NCBI GenBank assembly: GCA_902521675.1
Contig: CABYSP010000013.1
Span: forward strand, 1 to 32,227
Source of the DNA: an uncultured Pelagibacteraceae bacterium
GTDB lineage: Bacteria; Pseudomonadota; Alphaproteobacteria; Pelagibacterales; Pelagibacteraceae
Direction of reading: 5' to 3'
Length of the DNA stretch: 32,227 bases
Position 1 is the first letter of the stretch. Each line of letters begins with the position of its first letter. This document shows positions 1 through 8,987 of this stretch, one piece after another. A program made the position numbers and the translations under genes. Below the pieces are notes generated by a model. That model ran no database searches. It saw only the letters and a list, made by a program, of their open reading frames with translations, and was not told where the DNA came from.

Positions 1-1
1 A

Positions 2-844
2 AACCTACTTAATAATAATCAGATACAAATCTTTAAGTACTCTGGATTAAAAAATTCAAATATAATGCTTATACTAAGTATAATTAGTTTTGTATTTGGA
101 ATTCTTTTAATTACATTTTATTACAATTTATCATCAAATCTTAAGAATTTTTATTTAGAACAAAAAATAAAATATACTCTTGATGGTAAATATCTTGCAG
201 TGATCACTAATAACGGATTATGGATTAAGGATATAGTTGAAAAAAGAGTAAATATTATTAATGCCTCAAAAATTGACCAAAATTTACTTTTTAATGTTTT
301 TATAACAGAGTTTGATGAAAATTTTGAAGTAGAAAGAAATATCAAAAGTGAAAAAGTTGATGTTCAAAATAAATTATGGACTATTAATAATGCGAGTATT
401 TATGAAAAAAATGGCAATGTTCTTAAAAAAGATAAACTAAATTTTAGCTCTAATTTTGATTATAAGAAAATTCAAAGTTTATTTTCAAATTTGTCTTCCT
501 TATCATTAATTGAGTTATTTGAACTTAGAAAAAATTATAAATCATTAAATTATTCTACAACTGAAGTAGATGTACAGATTCAAAGGATAGTTTCGTTTCC
601 ATTTTATTTTACCTTAATGACAATTCTTGCAGCAATTCTAATGTTCAATACAAAAAAATTAAATAATACGACTCTAAAATTGGCTATAGGACTATTTGCA
701 TCTGTAATTATATATTACATGAATAATTTTTTTGTGATAATGGGTAACACAGAAAAAATGCCAGTTTTAATTTCAATATGGATGCCTTTATTTGTATTGT
801 TGATTATAAATTTTATTGGATTGCTAAAAATAAATGAAAAATAA
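2..844 (+). CDS. lptG: LPS export permease LptG, 5'-truncated by the window start
   Basis: The frame is open back to base 2, so this is the C-terminal 280 residues of a longer protein. The first in-frame ATG (65) lies inside a helix and is probably not the true start. Full LptG/LptF proteins are about 350-400 residues. Visible parts are a membrane helix just after residue 22, a soluble stretch that would be the periplasmic jellyroll, and three C-terminal helices, the last ending at a short basic tail. This is the LptG/YjgQ layout: an inner-membrane subunit that, with LptF and the ATPase LptB, extracts LPS and passes it to the LptC-A-D bridge. The stop overlaps the lptD start by 11 bp, as expected for the alphaproteobacterial lptG-lptD-surA order. 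LptF is the alternative, but LptG is favoured because it normally directly precedes lptD. Confidence 0.85.
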   Translation, partial: NLLNNNQIQIFKYSGLKNSNIMLILSIISFVFGILLITFYYNLSSNLKNFYLEQKIKYTLDGKYLAVITNNGLWIKDIVEKRVNIINASKIDQNLLFNVFITEFDENFEVERNIKSEKVDVQNKLWTINNASIYEKNGNVLKKDKLNFSSNFDYKKIQSLFSNLSSLSLIELFELRKNYKSLNYSTTEVDVQIQRIVSFPFYFTLMTILAAILMFNTKKLNNTTLKLAIGLFASVIIYYMNNFFVIMGNTEKMPVLISIWMPLFVLLIINFIGLLKINEK

Positions 845-3659
845 ATTTAAATTATATTTTTTAAGTCTAATAATAAGTTTAATTTATGTTTCTCCAATTT
901 ATTCTACAGATCAATTCAATTTTGATGTTACGGAAATAGAAATTATCGAAGAAGGAAATAAATTCATTGGAAAAAAGAGGGGATTAATTACAACTGACAA
1001 TAACATTAAAATTGAAGCTGATAAATTTATTTATGATAAGTCTTTAAATACACTTAAGTTAATAGGTAATATTTTGATTAATGATCTTGATCAAGATTTA
1101 AAAATTTTTTCAGAAGAGGCTATTTATTATAAGAACCAAGAAATTTTTATTTCAAAAAAAGCCTCTAGATTTATTAAACCAGATGAAAATATTAAAATAA
1201 AAGCTAATGAATTTGTTTATGAAAAATTATCAAATACACTTAAATTAATTGACAATGTAATAATCGAAGATTTAAATGAAAATGCAAAACTTTTTTCAAA
1301 TAAAGCAATTTATTATAAGGATAAAGAAATATTCGTTTCAGAGAGCAATTCAAAATTTGTTAATAATGAATTATCTATCAGCTCAAAGATGATGGAATAT
1401 AACAAAAAATTAAATTCTTTGAATGCTAATGGGAATGTAAGAATTGATGATAAAATTAAAAATTATAAATTATTTACAGAGGAAATAAATTATTTAAGAA
1501 ACATTGAACATATTTTTACTAAAGGAAAAACTGAAGCTATAATAGATGAAAAATATAATTTTCAATCTTCTGACGTTGAACTTTTAAGAAACGAGAATTT
1601 ATTAAGTTCTGAACAAAAAACAAAAATATTAGATAAAAAATCAAAATTGTATGAAATAGATCAATTTGAGTACAATATTAAGAGTGAATTGTTAAAAGCT
1701 AAAAATTTAAATATTATTTCTGATAACACAGTTCCATCAGGAAGTAGTGACAATTTGAAATTTTCTAATGGTTTTTTCGATTTAAAGGAAGATACTTTTA
1801 TAGCAGGTCAAACTGAAATAAACTTACAAAAAGATAGTTTCGATAATGATGAAAATGATCCAAGACTTACAGGAGTTTCTTCAAGTTCAAAAAATCAGGT
1901 TACTATTATAAATAAAGGTATTTTTACTAGTTGTAAAAAACGAGACGGCAAATGTCCACCTTGGAGTATAAAAGCCAAAAAAATTACTCATGATAAAAAT
2001 AAAAAACAATTGATATATGATCAAGCTGTACTAAATGTTTATGATAAACCGGTCATGTATTTTCCAAAATTTTTTCATCCAGACCCATCAGTTGAGAGAC
2101 AAACTGGATTTTTAAAACCACAGTTAAATAATTCTGAAATACTTGGATCATCGTTATATTTGCCTTATTTTTATGTAATTTCTGAGAGTAAAGATTACAC
2201 TTTTAAACCAACTTTTTTTGAAAATGACATGTACATGTTTCAAAATGAATACAGGTCTGAACAAAAAAATTCATCTTTAATTGCAGATTTCAGTCTTACA
2301 ACTGGATATAAATCATCCTTATCAAATAATAAAAATACTATCAGTCATATATTTACTAAATATGATGTTGATCTTGATTTATCAAATTTTGAGTCAAGTA
2401 AAATAAATTTCTTCTTAGAAAAAGTAAGTAATGATACTTATTTAAAGGTATTTGATACTAACTTAATGGAAACTGAAATTAAACCTTCGAATCCAAATAA
2501 ATTGAACACTGGAATGAAATTAATTTTAGATCATAAAAATTACAATTTTGACATGGGTTTAAACATTTATGAAAATTTACAAGAAGAAAAGTCTAGTGAT
2601 AGATATGAGTATGTTTTGCCTTATTACAACTTTTCTAGATTGATTGACATAGATAGATTGGGTTTATTAGAATTTTCATCAAGTGGTAGTAATAATTTAA
2701 TTGAGACAAATAATTTAGAGACCAATGTTACAAATAATATTAATTATAAAATAATTGATAATATTTCTAAAAAATATGGTTTTAAGAATAATTTTAATAT
2801 TTATTTTAAAAATTTAAATACTGTTGGTAAAAATAATCAAAAATATAAATCTAGTGTTCAAAGTGAACTTATGAACATTACAGAAATAAACACAAGCCTT
2901 CCGTTAGGTAAAAAAAATGATAGCTTTGAACATACAATTGAGCCAAAAATTTCATTTAGATGGAATCCTGGTGATATGAAAGATTATAAAACTACGAAAA
3001 GGTTAATAAATGCAGATAACGTATTCAGTATTAATAGACTTGGGCTAAGCGATTCATTTGAAGGAGGAAAATCACTTACTTTAGGAATAAATTATAAAAA
3101 GACAGCTTTAGACGATATAAATAAATATTTTGAAACTAAAATATCAACGGTTTATAGAGACCAAAAAGAGAACTTCATTCCTATATCTAGTACTATCAAT
3201 AATAAAAACTCTAATATATTTGGATCAATTACTTACAATCAATCAGAAAATTTTAGTTTAGATTATAATTTTACACTTGATAATGACTTTAATACTTTCA
3301 ATAAAAACTCTATTACTTCAGAATTTTCATATAATAGCTTTAAAACTACTGTAAAATTTATAGAAGAAAATAATATAGTTGGAAACACCAACTCTTTAGA
3401 AAATTATTTTGAATACAAAATAGACGAAAATAATTTTTTATCATTTAATACCAGAAGAAACAGAACGATCAATCTTACAGAGTATTATGATTTATTGTAT
3501 GAGTATAAAAACGACTGTTTAACTGCAGGATTTAAGTACAAAAAAACTTACTATGAAGATAGAGACCTTAAGCCCAAGGAAGATCTTCTCTTGACTGTAA
3601 CTTTCTATCCTCTAACTACCTATGAACAAGAAATAGACCAAGATCTTTATAGAAATTAA
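834..3659 (+). CDS. lptD: LPS-assembly outer membrane protein LptD
   Basis: LptD inserts LPS into the outer leaflet of the outer membrane. The 941-residue product opens with a signal peptide (about residues 1-24). Residues about 35-290 resemble OstA/LptA-type jellyroll repeats and the remainder is a long beta-strand-rich barrel. There are only three cysteines: Cys367 and Cys374, in a C-x6-C-PPW element typical of the family at the jellyroll-barrel junction, and Cys895 near the C-terminus. Family LptDs use disulfides between the N-terminal region and the barrel, so one such bond is plausible here. Residues 58-113 and 120-175 form an internal duplication (31 of 56 positions identical by hand). 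It is flanked by lptG and surA, both of which act in outer-membrane biogenesis. Confidence 0.93.
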   Translation: MKNKFKLYFLSLIISLIYVSPIYSTDQFNFDVTEIEIIEEGNKFIGKKRGLITTDNNIKIEADKFIYDKSLNTLKLIGNILINDLDQDLKIFSEEAIYYKNQEIFISKKASRFIKPDENIKIKANEFVYEKLSNTLKLIDNVIIEDLNENAKLFSNKAIYYKDKEIFVSESNSKFVNNELSISSKMMEYNKKLNSLNANGNVRIDDKIKNYKLFTEEINYLRNIEHIFTKGKTEAIIDEKYNFQSSDVELLRNENLLSSEQKTKILDKKSKLYEIDQFEYNIKSELLKAKNLNIISDNTVPSGSSDNLKFSNGFFDLKEDTFIAGQTEINLQKDSFDNDENDPRLTGVSSSSKNQVTIINKGIFTSCKKRDGKCPPWSIKAKKITHDKNKKQLIYDQAVLNVYDKPVMYFPKFFHPDPSVERQTGFLKPQLNNSEILGSSLYLPYFYVISESKDYTFKPTFFENDMYMFQNEYRSEQKNSSLIADFSLTTGYKSSLSNNKNTISHIFTKYDVDLDLSNFESSKINFFLEKVSNDTYLKVFDTNLMETEIKPSNPNKLNTGMKLILDHKNYNFDMGLNIYENLQEEKSSDRYEYVLPYYNFSRLIDIDRLGLLEFSSSGSNNLIETNNLETNVTNNINYKIIDNISKKYGFKNNFNIYFKNLNTVGKNNQKYKSSVQSELMNITEINTSLPLGKKNDSFEHTIEPKISFRWNPGDMKDYKTTKRLINADNVFSINRLGLSDSFEGGKSLTLGINYKKTALDDINKYFETKISTVYRDQKENFIPISSTINNKNSNIFGSITYNQSENFSLDYNFTLDNDFNTFNKNSITSEFSYNSFKTTVKFIEENNIVGNTNSLENYFEYKIDENNFLSFNTRRNRTINLTEYYDLLYEYKNDCLTAGFKYKKTYYEDRDLKPKEDLLLTVTFYPLTTYEQEIDQDLYRN

Positions 3660-4588
3660 TGATGAATAAAATAAAATTTATTTTTATTATAACGTTAACT
3701 TTTTTTTTTAATTTTAATGTTAATTCAATTGAAAATAAAATACTTGTTAAAGTAGATAATGAAATTATTACAACTATAGATATTTTTAAAGAAACACAAT
3801 ATCTTATTGCGATTAACAAAAATATTCAGCAATTACCTAAAAATCAAATTTTTGATATAGCCAAAGAATCTCTAATTAGAATTAAAATAAAAAATAAGGA
3901 AATAAATAAATACTATAAAAATATTAATCCTGATGAAGATATAATAAATAATATAATTACAAATAATGCAGCAAAACTTGGGTTCAACTCATTAAATGAT
4001 TTTAATAAACATTTATCTAAATTTGACTTAAATACTGAGATTGTAAAAAAAAGATTAATAAATGAAATTTTATGGAACAAGTTAGTTAATCAAAAATATT
4101 TAAACAAGGTTGTAATAAATAAAGATAAAATTAAAAAAGAAATAAGTTTAGATAAAAAAATTATTAAATCATATCTTTTATCAGAAATAGTTTTTAACTT
4201 ATCAACTGGTGAAAGTCTTGAAAAAAAATTTGATGATTTAAAAAAACAAATAGTGGAAAAAGGTTTTGAAAATACAGCTCTACTAAATAGTATTTCTGAT
4301 AGCTCTAGTTCAGGTGGAAAGCTAGGCTGGATAAATGAAACTGCATTAAATAAAAAAATAAATGAAAAATTAAAAAATTTAAAAGTTAAACAATACACAA
4401 AACCTATTGTCATTAGTGGTGGATTCTTAATTTTAAAAATAGATGATATTCAAAAAAAAGAATTAAAAATTGATAAAGAAAAAGAGCTTGAAAAAAGAAT
4501 TTCAGGAGAAACAAATGAACAGCTAAAAAGATTTTCACTGATATATTTTAATAAAATAAAAAAAGATACTAAAATATATGAATTATAA
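3659..4588 (+). CDS. surA: SurA-like periplasmic peptidyl-prolyl isomerase/chaperone
   Basis: This 309-residue protein has an N-terminal signal peptide (hydrophobic core about residues 6-22), a helical SurA N-terminal-like region, and a parvulin/PpiC-type domain around residues 165-262. That domain carries the usual Gly-Gly-Lys-Leu-Gly-Trp element followed by a stretch ending in a short hydrophobic strand. SurA assists folding of outer-membrane barrels, and LptD is a classic client, which matches its position directly behind lptD. Its ATG shares one base with the lptD stop (TAATG), and a second ATG follows immediately. It is shorter than E. coli SurA (428 residues) and has one parvulin domain instead of two, as is common in alphaproteobacteria. 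Confidence 0.85.
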   Translation: MMNKIKFIFIITLTFFFNFNVNSIENKILVKVDNEIITTIDIFKETQYLIAINKNIQQLPKNQIFDIAKESLIRIKIKNKEINKYYKNINPDEDIINNIITNNAAKLGFNSLNDFNKHLSKFDLNTEIVKKRLINEILWNKLVNQKYLNKVVINKDKIKKEISLDKKIIKSYLLSEIVFNLSTGESLEKKFDDLKKQIVEKGFENTALLNSISDSSSSGGKLGWINETALNKKINEKLKNLKVKQYTKPIVISGGFLILKIDDIQKKELKIDKEKELEKRISGETNEQLKRFSLIYFNKIKKDTKIYEL

Positions 4589-5540
4589 ACCTATAATTAT
4601 AGTTGCAGGTGAACCTAATAGTATTTTTTTAGAGATTTTTTTTAAAGCCTTCAAAAGAAAAAAATTTAAAAGCCCTATTTTAATTATTTGTTCTCATAAA
4701 TTATTTTTAATGCAAATGAAAAAGTTGAATTTTAACTTTAAAATTAATCCCATAAATTTAAATTTAAATAAATTAAGTTTTAAAAAAAATCGTATAAACT
4801 TAGTAAATGTAGATTATAATGCTAAAAAAGCCTTTGAGAAAATAAGCTCAAAGTCAAATAAATATATTGAAAATTGTTTCGATTTAGCGATTAAATTGTT
4901 AAAATCTGGATTATCTAACAAATTTATTAATGGTCCTATTTCAAAAAAACATTTTCTGAAAAACAGATATTTAGGTATTACAGAATATTTGGCAAAGAAA
5001 ACAAAGTGTAATAAATTTGCTATGTTAATTTATAATAAAAAACTTTCAGTTCTTCCCATTACAACACATTTACCATTAAAGATGGTTTCAGGAAAATTAA
5101 ATAAAAAAGAAATAATTAATAAAATTCAAATAGTTAATAATTTTTATAATGAAAAATTAAATAAAAAAGCTAACATTGCTGTTACAGGCTTGAACCCTCA
5201 TTGTGAAAGTGTTCATGACTATAATGAAGATGTTAAACTAATTAAACCATCAGTAAATTACTTAAAAAACAAAAAATTAATGATCAAGGGTCCATTTCCT
5301 GCAGATACTATTTTTTTAAAAAAAAATAGAAAACAATTCGACATAATAGTTGGGATGTACCATGATCAGGTTTTAACACCGATGAAAACTTTAAATGAAT
5401 ATGACGCTATAAATATAACGGTTGGCTTACCGTTTATTAGAGTTTCACCTGATCATGGACCTAATGAAAAAATGCTGGGTAAAAATAAATCAAATCCTTT
5501 AAGCTTGATAAATGCAATTACTTTCTTGGATAAATTTTGA
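4578..5540 (+). CDS. pdxA: 4-hydroxythreonine-4-phosphate dehydrogenase PdxA
   Basis: PdxA oxidises 4-phosphohydroxy-L-threonine in the DXP-dependent route to pyridoxal phosphate. The 320-residue length fits the family. The three metal-ligand histidines are in their usual settings: His164 (T-H-L-P), His208 (G-L-N-P-H) and His262 (M-Y-H-D-Q), and a C-terminal G-L-P-F-I-R segment is followed by D-H-G. Several usually strict motifs are altered: the N-terminal GDPAGIG-type loop reads GEPNSIF, and the DHG is followed by Pro-Asn instead of Thr-Ala. The start overlaps surA by 11 bp. The surA-pdxA-rsmA order is conserved in many proteobacteria, which supports the call despite the divergence. Confidence 0.88.
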   Translation: MNYKPIIIVAGEPNSIFLEIFFKAFKRKKFKSPILIICSHKLFLMQMKKLNFNFKINPINLNLNKLSFKKNRINLVNVDYNAKKAFEKISSKSNKYIENCFDLAIKLLKSGLSNKFINGPISKKHFLKNRYLGITEYLAKKTKCNKFAMLIYNKKLSVLPITTHLPLKMVSGKLNKKEIINKIQIVNNFYNEKLNKKANIAVTGLNPHCESVHDYNEDVKLIKPSVNYLKNKKLMIKGPFPADTIFLKKNRKQFDIIVGMYHDQVLTPMKTLNEYDAINITVGLPFIRVSPDHGPNEKMLGKNKSNPLSLINAITFLDKF

Positions 5541-6322
5541 TAAAAGCAAAAAAAAGTTTAGGTCAGAATTTTTTAATTGATAAATTAATTTTAGAAAAAA
5601 TAACTGATACCACCGATATTCAAAACAAAATTGTTCTTGAAGTCGGTCCTGGCACTGGAAATCTAACATCATTTATTCTCAAAAAAAATCCAAAAAAATT
5701 ATTTGTAATCGAAAAAGATAATGAACTTGCAAAAGATCTTGAAAATAAATTTAATAATCAGATAACAGTGATTAATGATGATATTTTAAAAATAGATGAA
5801 ACTCTTCTTTTCAAAGAAAAAGTCGTAGTTTTTGGTAATTTACCATATAATATTTCAACAGAAATTCTAAGCAAATGGATAGTAAATTTAAAAGAAAACT
5901 TTTGGTTCGAAAGTTTAATTTTAATGTTTCAAAAAGAGGTTGCTGATAGGATTGTTGCTAAGTTTAATACCTCAAATTATGGAAGATTATCAATTATCTC
6001 TAATTGGAAATTAAACATAAAAAAGATTTGTGATATCAAGCCTGACTCATTTTATCCAAAACCAAAAATAGATAGCTCTTTGTTGTATTTTTTCCCTAAG
6101 AAAAATTTCATTAAAATTAATGATCCAAATAATTTAGAAAAAATTACAAGAGTTTTCTTTAATCAAAGAAGAAAAATGTTAAAAAAGCCTTATAATCAAC
6201 TTTTTAATGGTAATCAAAAAGTTTTAGATATGCTAGATGTTAATTTAAATTCAAGACCTCAAAATCTAGATTTAGAGACTTATTATAAATTAGCTTCTGA
6301 ATATGAAAAATTAAGAAGTTAA
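5537..6322 (+). CDS. rsmA: 16S rRNA dimethyladenosine transferase RsmA (KsgA)
   Basis: RsmA dimethylates two adjacent adenines near the 3' end of 16S rRNA late in small-subunit assembly. The protein (261 residues) opens with the family-typical S-L-G-Q-N-F-L-I-D element, then the SAM-binding E-V-G-P-G-T-G-N motif at about residues 35-42 and the catalytic N-L-P-Y-N-I motif near residue 105. The start codon is TTG, inside a 4-bp TTGA overlap with the pdxA stop. No in-frame ATG would preserve the conserved N-terminal element, so TTG is the reasonable choice. The 3' end overlaps the convergent gmk by 12 bp. Confidence 0.93.
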   Translation: MIKAKKSLGQNFLIDKLILEKITDTTDIQNKIVLEVGPGTGNLTSFILKKNPKKLFVIEKDNELAKDLENKFNNQITVINDDILKIDETLLFKEKVVVFGNLPYNISTEILSKWIVNLKENFWFESLILMFQKEVADRIVAKFNTSNYGRLSIISNWKLNIKKICDIKPDSFYPKPKIDSSLLYFFPKKNFIKINDPNNLEKITRVFFNQRRKMLKKPYNQLFNGNQKVLDMLDVNLNSRPQNLDLETYYKLASEYEKLRS

Positions 6323-6943
6323 TTTCTCTATATGGCTTCTTATATAATCAGGATCATAATCTTTAGACCCCTTAGTAATTACTGCATCTATCAAATTTGT
6401 TATTTTTAAATAACATTCATCTAGATCATTATTAATAACCACATAATCATAATTTATCCAATGCAAGACATCTCTTTCAAACTGTTTCATTCTTTCTTGA
6501 GCTATTAATTTATCATTTGCATGTCGTTTTGATAATCTTTCGTATAAAACTTCTTTGCTTGGGGGAAGTATAAAAAAAGTAATTAATTTATAATCTAATT
6601 TTTTATTTTTTATTTGATCGGCTCCTTGCCAATCAATATCAAATAAAACATTTTTGCACTTATTTAGTTTATTTATAACCGGTGTTCTTGTTGTGCCGTA
6701 AAAATTATTAAAAACTTTTGCATATTCAAGAAACTCTTCATTTTTAATAAGTCTTTTGAATTCTAACTCATCAACAAAGAAATAATCTTCATTCTGATTT
6801 TCATTAGGCCTGGGTTGTCTGGTGGTATGTGATATTGAAATTTCATAATTATCTTTTTCAGATAATTTTTTAACTAAAGTAGTTTTACCTGCTCCAGAGG
6901 GAGAAGATAAAATAATCATTACCCCATCTTTATCTGAGGGCAT
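6311..6943 (-). CDS. gmk: Guanylate kinase
   Basis: Guanylate kinase phosphorylates GMP to GDP. The 210-residue protein has the P-loop S-G-A-G-K-T-T near residues 15-21, the GMP-binding region with T-R-Q-P-R-P and a downstream Y-F-F-V, and the lid-type region rich in arginines. The chosen ATG gives an N-terminus about eight residues longer than many homologues. A second ATG at 6919-6917 would start just before the first beta strand and cannot be excluded. It lies 8 bp downstream of acpP on the same strand, so the two are probably cotranscribed. Its last codons overlap rsmA on the opposite strand. Confidence 0.94.
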   Translation of the reverse strand: MPSDKDGVMIILSSPSGAGKTTLVKKLSEKDNYEISISHTTRQPRPNENQNEDYFFVDELEFKRLIKNEEFLEYAKVFNNFYGTTRTPVINKLNKCKNVLFDIDWQGADQIKNKKLDYKLITFFILPPSKEVLYERLSKRHANDKLIAQERMKQFERDVLHWINYDYVVINNDLDECYLKITNLIDAVITKGSKDYDPDYIRSHIEKLTS

Positions 6944-6951
6944 TCAAATTT

Positions 6952-7191
6952 CTAGTTAGCTTTACCTTCGATAAATTTAACTGCGTCACCCACAGTTAAA
7001 ATTTTCTCAGCTTCACTATCAGAAATTTCAGATCCAAACTCTTCTTCGAAAGCCATCACTAATTCAACTGTATCCAAACTATCGGCACCCAAATCATCTA
7101 TGAAACTAGATTCCTCGGTTACTTTAGCTTCATCAATACCTAAGTGATCTGCTACAATTTTTTTAACTTTGCTTGAAACGTCTTCTGACAT
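6952..7191 (-). CDS. acpP: Acyl carrier protein
   Basis: This 79-residue acidic protein contains the D-S-L-D-x-V-E motif. Ser38 is the expected site for the 4'-phosphopantetheine arm that carries growing acyl chains in type II fatty acid synthesis. Length and composition are standard for AcpP. It has one of the clearest Shine-Dalgarno sequences in the window, AAGGA five bases before the ATG, and its own promoter-like element overlapping the end of fabG. That fits the high expression usually needed for ACP. Upstream lie fabG and fabD. The fabF gene that often follows acpP is not here. Confidence 0.96.
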   Translation of the reverse strand: MSEDVSSKVKKIVADHLGIDEAKVTEESSFIDDLGADSLDTVELVMAFEEEFGSEISDSEAEKILTVGDAVKFIEGKAN

Positions 7192-7196
7192 ATTGA

Positions 7197-7243
7197 TCCT
7201 TTTTGTTATAAATTCTTAATAGTTTAAAAACCTATTTTGTCAA
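7197..7243 (-). promoter_or_regulatory. Probable acpP promoter and strong ribosome binding site
   Basis: Reading the minus strand, a perfect TTGACA (7243-7238) is followed after 16 bases by TATTAA (7221-7216), a four-of-six match to the -10 consensus. Downstream, AAGGA sits five bases before the acpP ATG. The -35 box overlaps the last codons of fabG, so acpP-gmk could be transcribed independently of fabD-fabG. This is a consensus match by eye. The start site is not known. Confidence 0.5.
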
Positions 7244-7977
7244 GCCATATACATGCCCCCATTAACATGTAAGGTCTCACCATTTATATAGCTTGATTGA
7301 CTTGAACATAAAAAAAGAACAGCATTTGCAATATCATCTGGTTCTCCTAGTCGTGCAGATGGGATTTTTGATATTATAGCCTCTTTAAATTTATCATCTA
7401 ATTTATCTGTCATTGATGTTTTAATAAAACCCGGTGAAATACAATTTATATTTATATTTTTCTTAGCATATTCTATCGCCAAACTCTTCGACATTGCGAT
7501 TATACCTGCTTTAGATGCACTATAATTGGCCTGTCCTAAATTACCTGTATGTCCGACAACTGATGTAATATTAACAATCTTTCCAGATTTATTTTTAAGC
7601 ATTTTTTTAATTGCTGATTTGCTCATTAAAAAAGTTGAGGTTAAATTAACATCAATTACTTTTTGCCATTCGTCAAGGCTCATCCTTATTGCTAAATTAT
7701 CTTGGGTGATGCCTGCATTATTTACTATACAATCTAAACTTCCACCAAGTTCATTGGTTGCGGTGTCAATAAATTCCTCAATTTTATCACTTTGAGATAT
7801 ATCAAACTTTAATGTTTTAATATTTCCATATTTACTTTTCAGATCTTCAAGTTTTTCTAATCTTGTACCTGAGGCTAAAATATTTGCTCCAGCTTGATTT
7901 AATTTTTCAATTATTGAATTTCCAATTCCGCCTGAGGCACCCGTAACGATAATATTTTTACTTTTTAAATCTATCAT
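7240..7977 (-). CDS. fabG: 3-oxoacyl-[ACP] reductase FabG
   Basis: FabG is the NADPH-dependent short-chain dehydrogenase that reduces 3-oxoacyl-ACP in each round of fatty acid elongation. The 245 residues contain the cofactor motif T-G-A-S-G-G-I-G at 12-19, the N-N-A-G structural motif at 86-89, and the full catalytic set Ser139, Tyr152, Lys156 with Asn111. The C-terminal G-G-M-Y-M-A ending is typical of FabG rather than generic SDRs. The start overlaps the fabD stop by 4 bp (ATGA), so the two are translationally coupled, and acpP follows. Confidence 0.96.
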   Translation of the reverse strand: MIDLKSKNIIVTGASGGIGNSIIEKLNQAGANILASGTRLEKLEDLKSKYGNIKTLKFDISQSDKIEEFIDTATNELGGSLDCIVNNAGITQDNLAIRMSLDEWQKVIDVNLTSTFLMSKSAIKKMLKNKSGKIVNITSVVGHTGNLGQANYSASKAGIIAMSKSLAIEYAKKNININCISPGFIKTSMTDKLDDKFKEAIISKIPSARLGEPDDIANAVLFLCSSQSSYINGETLHVNGGMYMA

Positions 7978-8900
7978 ATTTTAAGAATTTCAATATCACT
8001 TTGAGTGTTAATTACATCAATTTTTACATTTCTATTAATTCTTTTTACCAAACCTGATAAAACTTTCCCAGGTCCAATTTCTATAAAATGATCTACATCA
8101 TTTTCTATCATATTAATCACACTTTCTCTCCATCTAACTCTATTCTCTATTTGCTTTATCAATAGATTTTTAAGTTCATCTGGATCATTAATTTCATTTG
8201 CAGTAACGTTTGAAATTAATTTATTTTGTCCATTTTTAAAATTAAGTTTATTTAACTCCTCTGTCATAACTTTTGTTGCATTATTCATCAAATTACAGTG
8301 GAAAGGTGCACTAACTGGAAGTTTAATATTTTTTATTGAATTATTCTTTAAAATTCCAATTAACTTTTCTAAATCCTCAGTTTTTCCACTTAAAACAATT
8401 TGACCTTCGGAATTGTCATTCGCAATTTGTACTTTTAAATTTTCTTTATATTTTGTCAAAATCTTTTCAATCACATTAACTGTCGAACCTAATACCGCAA
8501 CCATTCCTCCCTGTCCCTTAGGAACAGAGTTTTGCATAGCATCCCCTCTTATTCTTAGTATTTTTAAGGTATCTGAAAAATCCAAATACCCTGCACATGA
8601 TAAAGCTGAATATTCGCCCAAAGAATGTCCAGCAAAATATTTTGCTTTATTTAAATCTAAGTTAAATTCTTTCTTAACTAAATTAAATATTGAATAGCTG
8701 ATTAAAAATATTGCTGGCTGTGTATTGGCTGTTAAATCTAGGTCCTCTTTTGGTCCTTCTAGTATAAGCTTAGAAATAGAAAAATTTAAAGAATCATCTG
8801 CATCTTTAAACAGGTTTTTGACTAAATCAAATTTATCATATAGCTCTTTTCCCATTCCTACCATTTGGGAACCTTGACCTGGAAATATTACTGAAAACAT
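7974..8900 (-). CDS. fabD: Malonyl-CoA:ACP transacylase FabD
   Basis: FabD loads malonate from CoA onto ACP. The 308-residue protein has the N-terminal P-G-Q-G-S-Q motif at 7-12, the nucleophile elbow G-H-S-L-G with Ser93, the CoA/malonyl carboxylate-binding Arg118, and catalytic His201 in a P-F-H-C setting. All are in standard positions. It is the first gene of the leftward fabD-fabG-acpP-gmk cluster and is divergent from rpsF across an 87-bp spacer. I did not find a convincing leftward promoter in that spacer. Confidence 0.96.
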   Translation of the reverse strand: MFSVIFPGQGSQMVGMGKELYDKFDLVKNLFKDADDSLNFSISKLILEGPKEDLDLTANTQPAIFLISYSIFNLVKKEFNLDLNKAKYFAGHSLGEYSALSCAGYLDFSDTLKILRIRGDAMQNSVPKGQGGMVAVLGSTVNVIEKILTKYKENLKVQIANDNSEGQIVLSGKTEDLEKLIGILKNNSIKNIKLPVSAPFHCNLMNNATKVMTEELNKLNFKNGQNKLISNVTANEINDPDELKNLLIKQIENRVRWRESVINMIENDVDHFIEIGPGKVLSGLVKRINRNVKIDVINTQSDIEILKI

Positions 8901-8927
8901 ATAAAAAAAACTAATATTTTTGCCTTT

Positions 8928-8955
8928 TTAACTATTGTAATTGAACTTTTATAAT
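8928..8955 (+). promoter_or_regulatory. Probable promoter of the rpsF-rpsR-rplI operon
   Basis: TTAACT at 8928-8933 (four of six to the -35 consensus) and a perfect TATAAT at 8950-8955 are separated by 16 bases. Transcription would begin near 8962, giving a leader of roughly 25 nt before rpsF. That is too short for the elaborate S6:S18-binding leader known in some other bacteria. I saw no obvious Shine-Dalgarno sequence before rpsF. Confidence 0.5.
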
Positions 8956-8987
8956 AGTATATCCTCATTTTTTATTAAAGAACTTAA

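Noticed and set aside
8413..8697. Plus-strand frame of 94 codons within fabD
   Set aside because: Antisense shadow of fabD, whose catalytic residues are all in place; no independent evidence of expression.
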